DNA of 64,000 bases from Bacillota bacterium (GTDB lineage: Bacteria > Bacillota > Clostridia > Christensenellales > SZUA-584). Location of the stretch: contig JAEYLC010000034.1 in NCBI GenBank assembly GCA_023461435.1, positions 124,001-188,000 of the forward strand, written 5' to 3'. Under the pieces are notes generated by a model. That model made no database searches and was not told the origin of the DNA. It saw only the letters and a list, made by a program, of their open reading frames with translations. Position numbers and translations under genes: made by a program. Positions 1 through 9,716 of this stretch are shown one piece after another (within the stretch, counting starts at the first letter, position 1; each line of letters starts with the position of its first letter).

Positions 1-2388
1 TCATTGGACGAAAGCGATAATGATCCGGTTGTTTTCTGGAAGTATATTTGCGCGGCGATGGAAGAAATCCTGCCGGGGATTTCCAACCACGTCGAATATG
101 CCTTTTCATCGCATCAGCTGTTGGAAGCCAACGTTCACATCAACATCCTCATCGACAGACTCGCGCAGCACGGCGGTAAAACCGTGCTTGTCATAGACGA
201 TCTGCACACAATCTCCAGCGCACAAATATTGAAAGGACTTTCACATCTGCTTGCGTATCTTCCTGCGAACGCGCATGTGATTATCGTAAGCAGGACAGAA
301 CCTGCAATGGAACTTAATCAGTTTGAATTACGATCTCAGGTTTTGCGCGTTACTGTAGCAGACCTTCGATTCCGGCAGGACGAAATTGCGGCCTTCTATC
401 TGAAACGTGACTGTGCGTTCGGCAAGGAGGTTATTGAAAAGATCGGCAGTTATACGGAGGGCTGGGCCGCAGCTATGGTGGCCATTGCGGTATCGGCTCA
501 AAACAATTGTGTAAACAAAGACCTGCTTAACGGCATAACGACGACGGACGTTGATATTTATCAGTACCTGATGAACGAGGTTTTTAAATCGTATTCTCTG
601 GAAAAAAGGGCGTTTTTGCTTAGGATCTCCATATTGGAGTTTCTTCAGGAGGATATTTGCGGTGCCGTAACCGGCGAGGATAACGTTACGCGCTTCTTTG
701 AGGATATGGGAAGAAGGAACGAGTTTTTGACTTTGCTCGGCGAGGAACGCGGCGCCTACCGGCTGCATCCGATTTTGAAGGACTTCCTGCAGAATAAGCT
801 GAAGCAGACCGATCCTGACGCGTTCGTCGAACTGCATGCGAAAGCGGCGCTTTGGTATCGCGGCCAGGGCATGCTGCCGCTTGCCGTTTCGCATTATTTA
901 AGCGGCATGCGATACGCGGAGGCTTTGGAGCTGATTGAAATGCAACTGGGCAATTTTGCGAGCAAAAATGAATATGAAACCGCGCATTTTTGGATCGAGC
1001 AGCTCCCTGAATATTATAAGCGCAAAAGCGTCAAGATCGCGGTGTTTTATTCGATGTATGACGCGCAAAATCAATCCTTCGAAGCCTCCCGCGGATGGCT
1101 TGCCCGCGCCAAAGAGATGCTCCAGAATGACCAACGGGGAGAAATCGGCATACAGGAGCGTGTTTTGGTCGATCTTACGGCAGTCAATTTGCTGCTCAGG
1201 GAAGGCAATGTGAAAGGGCTTCTTAGACTGATCAAAAGCAATGAGATTCGCGACAGCGAACCTTTTCGAGCCATCGAATATGTGGATTTGAACGACTCGG
1301 ACATCTATATTTATCGCAGCCCAATCCATGTCATGGCAAAGCTGTTTGAAACAGATCGCGACGCTCTTTATAAGCTGCGGGACTATCACAACATTATGTC
1401 GACAAAAAATCCGGGGTTTATTCCCTTGTCAGCCGGAGAATATTTTTACGAAAAGAACAGGCCGGAAGAAGCGCTGCCCTTGTTCCTGAATGCGATCGAA
1501 GCCGCGCAGGCCGCCAACTGTCCGGGCGTCCTGGTTCCGGCAATGGCCGGCATTTCCCGCATGAAGAGAAGCCAAGCCGACATGGCGGGCGCCCTCTCTG
1601 TTTTGGATGAATGCGAAAACTGGCTCAAAACCATTCAAAAACCACATTGGAATGATCTTGTTTGCGCGCTAAAAACACGCTATTCTGTCGAAAGCGGCGA
1701 TATGGACCCGACGGAAAGGTGGCTCCAAACCAATAAGCTGCACATATTCAGTGAGATCACCAGGTTGCGTGAATTTGAGCTGATCGTCCTTGCAAGGGTC
1801 TTATGGGCTAAAAGCAACACGAGCGATGCCGAAATACTGCTGCTGCGGCTTTTATCGTTTACGGAGACGGAATGCCGTTTGCACAGCCAGGTTGAAATAC
1901 TGAATCTGCTGGCAATGATCGCCTGCCAAAAGGGCAATACCCGCCTTGCGGTTGAGTATTTGGAGAAATCATTGCGCATAGGGCTGGTTGAAGGCTATGT
2001 GCGCAGCTTTATCGACGAACAAGCGCCGATGCTTATTGTCTTAAGACTAGCAGCGCGCTCCTTTAAAAAGACGGAGGGCGTCAGCCAGAAATTGAAGAGC
2101 TTTGCCGATTCCCTCGTTTCGCTGATTCAAGAAGAAATCAATATGCTGCCCGACAGCAGCACAATCGGCAGCCTGAGGTTAAAAAAAGTGCTGACTGAAA
2201 AAGAGTTCGAAGTGTTGGGATTGCTGTGCGCCGCTTATTCAAACGAAGATATCGGCAAAGCATTAAATATTGGACAGCGCACGGTCAAGGCGCATACGGG
2301 AAGCATCTACAGCAAGCTGGGGGTTAAAACCCGCGCCCAGTGCGTAAGGCTTGTGTATGAAGAGAGTTTTACTGTATCAAATTCGTAG
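1..2388 (+). CDS. MalT/LuxR-type ATP-dependent transcriptional regulator (5' end outside window)
   Basis: This is the C-terminal 795 codons of a large STAND-type regulator. The frame is open from base 1, and the first readable residues (SLDESDNDPVVFW) match the part of MalT-like proteins that follows the P-loop, so the true start and Walker A motif lie upstream of the window. A Walker B-like stretch (TVLVIDDLH) is near residue 60. A long helical TPR-like region follows, and a LuxR helix-turn-helix (LTEKEFEVLGLL ... ERTVKAHTGSIYSKL-like) closes the protein. Such proteins bind an inducer and ATP, oligomerise and activate transcription. The next gene downstream is a secreted surface protein, so local control of it is possible but is inference. 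Confidence 0.9.
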   Translation, partial: SLDESDNDPVVFWKYICAAMEEILPGISNHVEYAFSSHQLLEANVHINILIDRLAQHGGKTVLVIDDLHTISSAQILKGLSHLLAYLPANAHVIIVSRTEPAMELNQFELRSQVLRVTVADLRFRQDEIAAFYLKRDCAFGKEVIEKIGSYTEGWAAAMVAIAVSAQNNCVNKDLLNGITTTDVDIYQYLMNEVFKSYSLEKRAFLLRISILEFLQEDICGAVTGEDNVTRFFEDMGRRNEFLTLLGEERGAYRLHPILKDFLQNKLKQTDPDAFVELHAKAALWYRGQGMLPLAVSHYLSGMRYAEALELIEMQLGNFASKNEYETAHFWIEQLPEYYKRKSVKIAVFYSMYDAQNQSFEASRGWLARAKEMLQNDQRGEIGIQERVLVDLTAVNLLLREGNVKGLLRLIKSNEIRDSEPFRAIEYVDLNDSDIYIYRSPIHVMAKLFETDRDALYKLRDYHNIMSTKNPGFIPLSAGEYFYEKNRPEEALPLFLNAIEAAQAANCPGVLVPAMAGISRMKRSQADMAGALSVLDECENWLKTIQKPHWNDLVCALKTRYSVESGDMDPTERWLQTNKLHIFSEITRLREFELIVLARVLWAKSNTSDAEILLLRLLSFTETECRLHSQVEILNLLAMIACQKGNTRLAVEYLEKSLRIGLVEGYVRSFIDEQAPMLIVLRLAARSFKKTEGVSQKLKSFADSLVSLIQEEINMLPDSSTIGSLRLKKVLTEKEFEVLGLLCAAYSNEDIGKALNIGQRTVKAHTGSIYSKLGVKTRAQCVRLVYEESFTVSNS

Positions 2389-2411
2389 TATATAACAAAA
2401 ATGTACAAAGC

Positions 2412-2456
2412 AAAGCTTGCGATATTGTACCTTAGTACGATGTCGCAAGCTTTTTG
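2412..2456 (+). terminator. Intrinsic terminator after the LuxR-type regulator
   Basis: AAAGCTTGCGA (2412-2422) pairs perfectly with TCGCAAGCTTT (2443-2453). The inner bases extend the stem to 19 pairs with two G-U wobbles around a CTTA loop. A T-run follows on the plus strand and an A-run precedes it, so it may stop transcription in both directions. Confidence 0.85.
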
Positions 2457-2501
2457 TTATGCTATCATTTAAACAATATGTCACAAATCGGAGGAATACA
2501 A

Positions 2502-5500
2502 ATGAAAGCAGCGAAAAAAATATTTGCGTTTGTTATGATAGCTTCAATGATATTGACGATGCTGCCGCCGCCGGCGATGGCGGCGGATGTGGGGGCTCCC
2601 CCTTTCCGCGGTCTTGGCTATGGCATTAGTGGGGGGGTAGAAATTTACACTATAGATTATACTGAAGAGGCTACGATAGACTACGTCATTCTGCCATATG
2701 GCGCGGCCGAGCCCACAGTCACGCAGGTGAAGAACCATCAGGACGCGAGCGGCAACCCCGTTGACGCCCCGTATTGTAGGACGGTGTCAACCATTAAGGC
2801 TTCAGACGATCAATATACCGCGGTTCTTCTGCGCAGCGATGACACTACCTATCCCGATATTGTTCCCGACAAGTACAACCTTTTTATTGTAGCCTACGAC
2901 GCCGAGGACCATACAACCGATGTCACTCCTTGGCGGTTTTACGCTACACCCTACAGCTTTGAGATAAAGGAACACCTCACCGTCACGGTGAAAGACAACA
3001 ATACGAGCCTCCCGATTGAAAACGCATCAGTAAAGGTGGGCTCCGATACCCATAACACCGATATAAACGGCCAGACGACTTTTGACCTCTCCGGCGGAAG
3101 CTATGACTGTTTGATTCAGGCGGCGGGATACGTGGGCCAGAGCACCACCCACAACGCTCTGGTGCAGTCGTTTTCGTGGAATGTTTCGCTGGTCGAGGGT
3201 GTGGGCGGCGACTATCTGGCGACTTTACACGTTGAGGACGACGCGGGCGTAAAGCTCAAAAACGCGCAGATCACCGTAGATTCGGTAACCAAAACGGCAG
3301 ACGCCAACGGCGAAGCGGAATTTTTTCTTACGGCCGGGTCACATAGTTATACCGTCAGCGCCCTGGGGCGGACGGCGGGAACCGGCACTTTCGCCGTAGA
3401 AGACGCGAATATGACCCAAAATATCACGCTGTATAACAGCTCGGCCGGCGTGGATGTGACTATCAACGGCCATGTGGAAGGGCAGCTGCGCAATGAGTTA
3501 GGCGATTATCTCGGCGACAACTGCCTCGATCCCTCGCGGGTCAGGTCCCTCACCGTGAACGGGGCAGACCTGAACGGAAACGATTTCGATTCAGGCTATT
3601 GGGATGCATATGGAACATGCGGCATAGGAGGTTTGAACAGCTGGTACAACGATATTTTAACCGCTATTGACCTGTCGGGTGTGTCTTTGGACGGTAATAA
3701 GCTGCCGGATGCGGCGTTTCGTGGTTTCCACAATCTGACCGACATAGACTTGCCGGCCAGCATGACAGCCATCGGCGAGTTGGCGTTTCAGGACTGCGTC
3801 GCGCTGGAGTCTTACGACATTCCGGACGGCGTGACAACTCTCAGCAACCGCTTATTCGAGGATTGCGACAACCTCGCCGCCGTCACGATACCGGCCAGCG
3901 TGACGACGATTGGCGAATACCTTTTTGGCAGCCCCATGTACGGCAGTGACGGCATCGCGCCCGTGACGGACGTGAATGTGTCTTTTTCCAACCCCTCGTC
4001 CGTCACCGTGAATGGAAACGCGTTTTACAATAACAGCAGCGCGAAGCTCAACGTCACCCGGACGCCGGGTAATATCGGCGATTACACGGCTGACGACCGT
4101 GACGGCAGTGCGACCGACAGCCAGTGGTTTGGGCTGTGGATAGCCGATCCGTTGGGGCCCGCGCCCACCATCCACCCCATTGCGGGAATGCGGATGGGTG
4201 AGGATGCGTATGGATTGGAATATGACGCCGACATTCCCTTCCAGTATTATTACACGGTGGTGGCCGACGGCGCAGCCGCCCCGGAGGGGATCGACACCTC
4301 GGGTGCGGGCGCGGAGCCTTGGGGCGGCGTATACGCGGTCTTTGAGATTCCCGGCGCGAACGCCCGCGACGTCTATTTTGTGGCCAAGAGCGTCCTCAGC
4401 GACAGTGTCAGTGAAATGCTGAAAATAGACGTACCCGCCGCGGACGCCCTCCCCGTAGATATCGTTATTGACGGCCATGAGGAGGGGGATATAGCGAACG
4501 AAATCAACGATGCGCTTGAGGATTGGGGCTTGCGTTACAACTATTACCTGGTGGGCGCCCTGACCGTCAACGGTGGAACCATAGGCAGCGGCGACGCGTC
4601 CTCCTTGGAAGAGATGCTCTACGAATACTACATGACCGGCCTCTGCGAGGCCGATTTTTCCGGGACCTCATTTGAGGACGGCGTGGTTCCGGACGGTTTG
4701 CTGGCTGACTATGACAGTTTAACGACGCTGGCGCTGCCGGGTTCTGTGACGGAAATAGGCTGGTACGCCTTTTACGGGCTTGAAGCGCTGGAGAGCATCA
4801 CGCTGGGCAGCGCCATCCCGCCGACCGTCGACGGGGATGCGTTGGCCACGGACTACGACGACAGCGACACCGAGGATGAGGACGACGACGTCCTGATTTA
4901 CAATCACGAGGGTGCTGTAGTTTACGTGCCCTACGGCAGCGCTGCCGCTTATCGGTCCGCAGCCGACAACGACCCCGCAGACGATAAGTGGTATGGCTTT
5001 ACTGTTGTGGAAATCGACACCACACTGGTAAGCGCCACCGTCAGCCCCATAAGCGCGGCGTTTGACAAGAATCCAGCCAAACAAGCGGACGTGACCACCA
5101 CCATCACGTGGAACAGCGCGGCGTCGGTGACGGACGTGAAGGCGGGCGGTACCTCCATCGGGTCGGCGAACTACGGTGTGAGCGGCAACACGCTGACGGT
5201 AAAGAAAAATTACCTTGCGGCAAAGGCCGTGGGCGACCTCGTTTTGACCATTGAATTTGACAAAGGGGTTGGCCGGACTCTGACGGTCACCCTATCCGAT
5301 AGTACGCCTGCTCCTTATACACAGCAGACCCTGACAGATTCCGGAAGCGGCATCAGCGTCACCGGAAATATCCGCGAAGGTGCGCGGCTGACCGTCTCGC
5401 CGCTTGATCCGGGCGGTAGCGCATACAGGACGCTGAAGGCGGCTTTGAATAACGGCCGGGAGATCATTCTTTCCTTCGAGATTTTCCTGACGGCGGACGG

Positions 5501-5555
5501 CACGAACGAGCCCTACAGGGGCCCCCTGACCCTTACTTTCCCGGTAGGAGCGTAG
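2502..5555 (+). CDS. Secreted BspA-type LRR / X2-domain surface protein, ends at in-frame TAG
   Basis: The ATG at 2502 is chosen because GGAGG lies 7 bases upstream and a clear signal peptide follows (MKAAKK, hydrophobic core, cleavage near AMA-AD). In order the protein has two Ig/CarboxypepD-like repeats (about residues 160-310), BspA-type leucine-rich repeats (about 385-480 and 725-780), a CBM_X2-like domain (about 842-933) and the start of a beta-rich module shared with the giant GH95 protein at 10288. The frame stops at TAG (5553-5555) after 1017 residues, but the same frame continues with the rest of the shared module and an LPVTG anchor. As read, the product would be secreted without an anchor. 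Likely role: adhesion or glycan binding at the cell surface. Confidence 0.85.
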   Translation: MKAAKKIFAFVMIASMILTMLPPPAMAADVGAPPFRGLGYGISGGVEIYTIDYTEEATIDYVILPYGAAEPTVTQVKNHQDASGNPVDAPYCRTVSTIKASDDQYTAVLLRSDDTTYPDIVPDKYNLFIVAYDAEDHTTDVTPWRFYATPYSFEIKEHLTVTVKDNNTSLPIENASVKVGSDTHNTDINGQTTFDLSGGSYDCLIQAAGYVGQSTTHNALVQSFSWNVSLVEGVGGDYLATLHVEDDAGVKLKNAQITVDSVTKTADANGEAEFFLTAGSHSYTVSALGRTAGTGTFAVEDANMTQNITLYNSSAGVDVTINGHVEGQLRNELGDYLGDNCLDPSRVRSLTVNGADLNGNDFDSGYWDAYGTCGIGGLNSWYNDILTAIDLSGVSLDGNKLPDAAFRGFHNLTDIDLPASMTAIGELAFQDCVALESYDIPDGVTTLSNRLFEDCDNLAAVTIPASVTTIGEYLFGSPMYGSDGIAPVTDVNVSFSNPSSVTVNGNAFYNNSSAKLNVTRTPGNIGDYTADDRDGSATDSQWFGLWIADPLGPAPTIHPIAGMRMGEDAYGLEYDADIPFQYYYTVVADGAAAPEGIDTSGAGAEPWGGVYAVFEIPGANARDVYFVAKSVLSDSVSEMLKIDVPAADALPVDIVIDGHEEGDIANEINDALEDWGLRYNYYLVGALTVNGGTIGSGDASSLEEMLYEYYMTGLCEADFSGTSFEDGVVPDGLLADYDSLTTLALPGSVTEIGWYAFYGLEALESITLGSAIPPTVDGDALATDYDDSDTEDEDDDVLIYNHEGAVVYVPYGSAAAYRSAADNDPADDKWYGFTVVEIDTTLVSATVSPISAAFDKNPAKQADVTTTITWNSAASVTDVKAGGTSIGSANYGVSGNTLTVKKNYLAAKAVGDLVLTIEFDKGVGRTLTVTLSDSTPAPYTQQTLTDSGSGISVTGNIREGARLTVSPLDPGGSAYRTLKAALNNGREIILSFEIFLTADGTNEPYRGPLTLTFPVGA

Positions 5556-6041
5556 TACAACGGCCAGACGATGACGCTGCTGCACGATACCGGCAACGGC
5601 ATCGAAAGGTATACCGGCGTTGTGGCTAACGGGACGTTGACCGTTACAGTCAACAGCCTTTCGCCTTTCGCGGTGGCGAAAAGTGAACCTGTCAGCGGCT
5701 TACCGGACAGCCATACCCTGTATGAAGGCGGCCGCGTGACATGGACGCCTTCCCCCTCCGGCGGAACGTGGCAGTATGACACGGCGTATCTTACAGCGAC
5801 GACAAGCGGAAGCTCGACGACCTTCAAAGCCATCAAAACCGGCAACACAACAGTGACTTACACGGCCAACGGTATTTCGCACGGCGTCGCCGTCACGATC
5901 CATAAAGCGGAACTGCCGGTAACCGGCCAGGATTTCACGCCTGCGATATGGCTGCTCGCTGCCGGAGCATTTGCAGGTGTTTGTGCTGTCTGCGGGCTTG
6001 TCGTCATTAGAATTTGCAGACGGAGGAAGGAACGCGCTTGA
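5556..6041 (+). pseudogene. In-frame continuation of the surface protein after amber codon, with LPXTG anchor
   Basis: This segment is in the same frame as the preceding gene and lacks its own good start. It begins YNGQTMTLLH, matching YNGQTLTLLH in the GH95 protein, where the residue before it is Gln (CAA). Here that position is TAG, consistent with one C-to-T change from CAG. It continues with an Ig-like domain (SGLPDSHTLYEGG...) and ends with LPVTG (residues 1138-1142 of the joined frame), a hydrophobic segment and RICRRRKERA, a classic sortase cell-wall sorting signal. It is either a recent nonsense mutation or the readthrough part of a two-form protein. TAG is an ordinary stop elsewhere in the window. 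Confidence 0.8.
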
Positions 6042-6065
6042 AAGGATAAAAAGCGGGATGATTAA

Positions 6066-6290
6066 GCTCTGCTCAGGTTTAAAATCCCGGCTTGGCGCGC
6101 ATTTTGGAAAATTGAACGGCTGATAGAAGACGATGTGGTCATATTCGGAACGTCGGACGGCAGAGCGCACCGCTGCGAGGTCTGTGAAACGGAGGGCGTC
6201 ACGCCGGACGGTATGGGAGCTTTGGAAATATGCGATAGGCAATGTGAATTGGCGCTGTTGACCTGTACCAGCGAGAAATTAATACCATGA
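6066..6290 (+). pseudogene. Sortase-like C-terminal remnant
   Basis: A 74-codon open stretch lies between an in-frame TAA (6063-6065) and TGA (6288-6290), with no convincing start or ribosome binding site. The translation includes EDDVVIFGTSDGRAHRCEV and ends near LALLTCTSEK. This resembles the end of sortases, where a DxVxVxTxDGxxYxYxV strand leads to the TLxTC catalytic Cys. Its place right after an LPXTG protein supports the call. The N-terminal half and the catalytic His are missing, so it cannot be functional alone. The similarity is short; an unrelated fragment is possible. Confidence 0.45.
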
Positions 6291-6468
6291 CTTCTTATAT
6301 CAATATGCTCATGTATTGGACATTTTTGAATCTTTTGATGATCTTATTGATATGCTAAAATCCTAGGCTCGTTAACGGAATAAAGGTGTAGGTTCAAAGG
6401 GCCGCGCAATATGCACCTGACAGATACGACTTGCGGACAGACGCACAATAATATCTCAAAATATACAA

Positions 6469-6498
6469 GCAATATGGCGCCTTTTGTCGCATAAGCAT
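6469..6498 (+). promoter_or_regulatory. Possible sigma-E-type promoter of sigK
   Basis: GCAATATG (6469-6476) and CATAAGCAT (6490-6498) are 13 bases apart and loosely resemble the sigma-E -35 (ATA core) and -10 (CATAcanT). The position about 30 bases before the sigK start fits, and sigK is a sigma-E target in Bacillus. The match is partial. Confidence 0.35.
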
Positions 6499-6527
6499 GT
6501 AGAAGGCTTAATGACGGAGGCGCTTTT

Positions 6528-7169
6528 ATGTTTGATTTTTTTAGTATTATCAAAGACCTGCTTTTTTTAGCGGGGTATCTGTCGGGCAAAACCTTTCCCA
6601 GACCGCTCAGCAAAGATGAGGAGGCAAATTGTTTGAAAGCGAGCGCTCAGGGCGATGAGGGTGCCCGCCATAAGCTCGTGGAGCACAATCTGCGTCTGGT
6701 GGCGCATATCGTCAAGAAATATCAGAATACGGCGCTGAGCAATGACGATCTGATATCAATCGGAACGATCGGCCTCATCAAAGCCGTTAATTCATTTCTA
6801 CCCAAGAAGGGGACACAGCTTGCGACCTATGCCGCCAAGTGCATCGAGAACGAGGTGCTGATGGCGCTCCGGTCCAGCAAGAAAATCAAATGCGAGGTGT
6901 CCTTAAGCGACCCGATCGGCGTCGATAAAGAAGGCAACGAGATATCGCTGATCGACATACTCGGTACGAGGGAAGATCTGGTCTCGGAGCAGGCGGAGCT
7001 GTCGATACAGACGGGCAAGCTTTACGGCCTGCTTGGCAAATGTCTGACCCGGCGCGAGAAGGCCGTGATCGAGATGCGCTATGGCCTGGGCGGCATGCGG
7101 CCGCAGACCCAGCGCGAGATCGCATATAAGACGGGCATATCGCGCTCCTATGTATCGGAGCGCGCTTAA
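6528..7169 (+). CDS. sigK: RNA polymerase sigma-K factor, 5' portion, interrupted by skin-like element
   Basis: Sigma-K is the late mother-cell sigma factor of sporulation. The ATG at 6528 follows GGAGG (6516-6520). The short hydrophobic start (FFSIIKDLLFLAGYLS) resembles the pro-sequence of pro-sigma-K. Hallmarks follow in order: FPRPLS, NLRLVAHIVKKY, LISIGTIGLIKAV, LATYAAKCIENE, DPIGVDKEGNEISLID, and the region 4.2 helix TGISRSYVS. After SYVS the frame reads only ERA and stops, giving 213 residues without the end of the DNA-binding region. The missing 3' end is at 19659-19733. Joining 6528-7157 to 19671-19733 gives 230 residues with the normal SYVSRIE sequence. The split product should bind -35 DNA poorly or not at all. 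Confidence 0.95.
   Translation: MFDFFSIIKDLLFLAGYLSGKTFPRPLSKDEEANCLKASAQGDEGARHKLVEHNLRLVAHIVKKYQNTALSNDDLISIGTIGLIKAVNSFLPKKGTQLATYAAKCIENEVLMALRSSKKIKCEVSLSDPIGVDKEGNEISLIDILGTREDLVSEQAELSIQTGKLYGLLGKCLTRREKAVIEMRYGLGGMRPQTQREIAYKTGISRSYVSERA
7146..7157 (+). other. Left recombination core of the sigK element
   Basis: TCCTATGTATCG lies in sigK codons for S-Y-V-S and is repeated exactly at 19659-19670, where sigK resumes. The left copy sits in an 8-bp perfect inverted repeat, CGCGCTCC (7141-7148) and GGAGCGCG (7157-7164), around TATGTATC. This fits a crossover site of a large serine recombinase. Confidence 0.9.
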
Positions 7170-7369
7170 TGTAAGCGGAGAAAATCCAGTTTTAACGGAG
7201 ATGGGTCAAAAAACAAAATAGACGGCAACCTTTCATCAAATTTAACAAGTAGTGAGCTAATGAGCATCCGGGCGATATTAAGCCTGTTAATTCTGCGTCG
7301 TAGAATGTGGGGGGCAAATATGGATGAGGTAAATTAATAACGTGATGCTTTATGTGTCTAGAGCTTCTT
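7170..7369. other. Left end of the element, no gene recognised
   Basis: Between the left core and the transposase remnant there is only short, AT-richer sequence. No coding frame, terminator or RNA motif could be supported. Confidence 0.4.
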
Positions 7370-8299
7370 TTAAAAACCTCTTAATATGTTGCTCATATGC
7401 TGTCTATATGGCATGGATGGGAGACGCGCGTCATCGAAAATCTTCTTACATATCCACGATGTCTTGTATGCCGCATTCGCTGTCATGACCTTGATTTGAG
7501 GAAACCGTCCGGTCACCTTGTCATATAATTTGTCGAATGCCACGCTATCGTGCATGTTCCCCGGATTCACCGTAACGACTAGTACGAAATTATGGCTGTC
7601 ACAAGCTGTTTGAGCACAATAGGCAAAGCATTTCTTGTGCTCGCCCTTGTGAAATACGCCGCTGTCCGGGTCGGTTGTAGATTTGGTTACGACCTTTTCC
7701 TCGGGTGGCTGGTTTGGCGGGTCGTCATCAAAAGGCTTTTTACCATGCTCTTCACGATCTTTATTGATCTCCCCGCAGCTGCTTTTCATATACCTTGGCA
7801 GTAACGGGTATGGCTTCGTTAACATTCTTTTTCATACTCGCGTTGGCCTTAATATGCGTTCCATCGACAAATACGACTTCCGGTGCCAAATATCCCGCGT
7901 ATTCTACTTCACTTAATATCCACTCAAATATCTGCTCCACCGTTTTTTCTGTGAATCGATGCAAAAAGTTGTAGCTGATTGTTGCGAAGTGAGGTGTTGT
8001 CTTGTTCATGGGGTATCCGATAACCAACGGTATGCGATGTTCATCTCAACATCGGCTGCTGTCTGTCGTAGAGAACGTATTCCATACAAATGCTGAATCA
8101 GTACAATCTTGAACAGCACCACAGGATCAATGCTCGGTCTGCCGTTATCCGGGCAGTACAGGCTTTCCACCAATTCATATATTCGTTCAAAATTCACCGC
8201 TGCGTCTATCTTTCTGAGAAGGTGTTCTCTTGGGACCAGATCATCCAGATTCACGATCTCAAGTGTTTTACTGTTCTCTTCGCTCTTGTTCAGCAACAT
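7370..8299 (-). pseudogene. IS1182-family transposase remnant, frameshifted and truncated
   Basis: Three overlapping minus-strand frames read as one transposase. 8299-8006 has the N-terminal DUF772-type region (LVPREHLLRKID ... GRPSIDPVVLFKIVLIQHLYGIRSLRQ). 8027-7761 has the first catalytic region (VFVDGTHIKANA). 7825-7370 has the middle of the DDE domain and stops at SNILRGF, well short of a full length near 450 residues. The frame changes twice. The usual second catalytic Asp in the VxADAGYK motif reads MTANAAYK, so the Asp is replaced. No terminal inverted repeats were found. This is a dead insertion sequence inside the sigK element. Confidence 0.85.
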
Positions 8300-8468
8300 T
8301 AATCACCCTATTTAATTGGACCAAAAAACCAGCTCATCGCTGACTTTTTTGACAGTCTGAGCGCTGGACGAATGTCCCTCGCTTTTGTAACTCTCTAAGA
8401 TAGCGCCTGTCGCACCTTGCTGATGAGCGGCATCTTAACATTTTTGTATTGCCTCAATGGCTTTGTAT

Positions 8469-9473
8469 TCATAAAATTTCCTGATCGGGTATAAACAGCT
8501 GGGCTTTATGACGCACCACAAGCGGAAACGACTTATAATCACCTCTGAGCCGCTGCAGCATAAGATCCGCTGTTGTTTCTCCAATTTCGTCCATAGGCTG
8601 AACCACGATGCTGATGGAAGGAGAAATCACGCGGGACAGCTCGATGTTGTCATGCCCGATAAAATCCAACTGGTCTGGCAGTGAGATATGGCGCTCATGC
8701 GCAGCCGTGATAGCGCCCAGCATCATATCGTAGTTGGATACATACATGGCTGTTGGTGGATTCGGACTGCCCACCATTTCTAAAAACAGCCTGTAGCCTG
8801 ATTCAAGATCATAATTACCCACTTTGATTAACGATTCGTCTATGGGCAAAGAATAATCTTCATGGACACGCCGATAGCCCAGCATACGCTCGAACGCTGA
8901 CGAGATATCAAGCGGGCCCGTGATAATGCCAATATGCTTATGCATGCGGCGGATCAGATATTCTACGGCTGTGTAGGACGCGCTGATATTGTCCACAAGC
9001 ACTTTATCGCAGTGAAGATCCTTTATGGTACGGTCGACAAGTATCAGCGGGATATCATGGTTGTTGATTGTTGAGAACTTTGTAAAGTCGCTTGACATGA
9101 GCCCTTCTGCCACCATAATAATGCCGTCTACATTGGCGTCTACCAAAAACTCCAGCTTTGCTTTTTCCAGCGTGGGGTTGTCGTAATTGCATACCACGGT
9201 ATTATATCCGCTTTTAAGCAGCCTCTTATCTATTATAGCAACAATTCTAGAGAAAAAGGCGCTTGAAAGAGAGGGAATCAGTATGCCAATCGTTCTTGTC
9301 TTATTTGTTTTTAGGCTTCGTGCCGCATGGTTTGCTTTATATCCGAGAGATTGAATTGCTTCCTCAATTAAGGCTCTGTTTTGCGCCAATACGTTTCCGC
9401 CATTTGTATATTTAGATATTGTTGCAATAGATAATCCTGTATATTGAGCGACGTCCTTAATCGTTGGGGGCAT
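8469..9473 (-). CDS. LacI-family transcriptional regulator
   Basis: 334 residues, the usual LacI/GalR length. The N-terminus has the LacI helix-turn-helix (TIKDVAQYTGLSIATISKYTNGG) and hinge (LGYKANHAARSLKTNKT), followed by a periplasmic-binding-protein-like sensor domain with GILIPSLSSAFFSRI, DGIIMVAEG, PLILVDR, IGIITGP and FIGHDNIELSRVISPSIS. GAGGAC precedes the ATG on the minus strand. It is divergent from the GH95 gene across an 814-bp gap that contains LacI-type palindromes centred on CG. It probably controls that gene in response to a sugar released from fucosylated or galactosylated glycans; the ligand is inference. Confidence 0.92.
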   Translation of the reverse strand: MPPTIKDVAQYTGLSIATISKYTNGGNVLAQNRALIEEAIQSLGYKANHAARSLKTNKTRTIGILIPSLSSAFFSRIVAIIDKRLLKSGYNTVVCNYDNPTLEKAKLEFLVDANVDGIIMVAEGLMSSDFTKFSTINNHDIPLILVDRTIKDLHCDKVLVDNISASYTAVEYLIRRMHKHIGIITGPLDISSAFERMLGYRRVHEDYSLPIDESLIKVGNYDLESGYRLFLEMVGSPNPPTAMYVSNYDMMLGAITAAHERHISLPDQLDFIGHDNIELSRVISPSISIVVQPMDEIGETTADLMLQRLRGDYKSFPLVVRHKAQLFIPDQEIL

Positions 9474-9663
9474 TAAAAGTCCTCATTTCAAACATATAAT
9501 CACTGCGCTAAAGCTTTTGCGATACATTTTAACATCGCATAAAATAGCATGTCAATAGACATACATATCCATGTGTGGTTGTTTTTGTGCTAGTATATTG
9601 GAATTATAAACGTCAATATTGACAACTTGTTGCTAAAAAAAATACACTCTGATCAAATATGTA

Positions 9664-9693
9664 TTGACACCTCGAACTTCAATATGATATTAT
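9664..9693 (+). promoter_or_regulatory. Candidate sigma-A promoter for the GH95 gene
   Basis: TTGACA (9664-9669) and TATTAT (9688-9693) are 18 bases apart. A LacI-type palindrome begins 10 bases further on, over the expected start site. A transcript from here would have a leader of about 590 bases. Confidence 0.5.
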
Positions 9694-9702
9694 CTCGAAA
9701 GA

Positions 9703-9716
9703 GCGAAACGATTCGC
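9703..9716 (+). promoter_or_regulatory. LacI-type operator 1
   Basis: GCGAAACGATTCGC is a 14-bp palindrome with a central CG and one mismatched pair, typical of LacI/GalR operators. It lies just downstream of the candidate -10. Confidence 0.6.

Noticed and set aside
5553..5555. Genome-wide TAG recoding to Gln
   Set aside because: Other genes here, including the LuxR-type regulator and the sigK 3' end, stop naturally at TAG.
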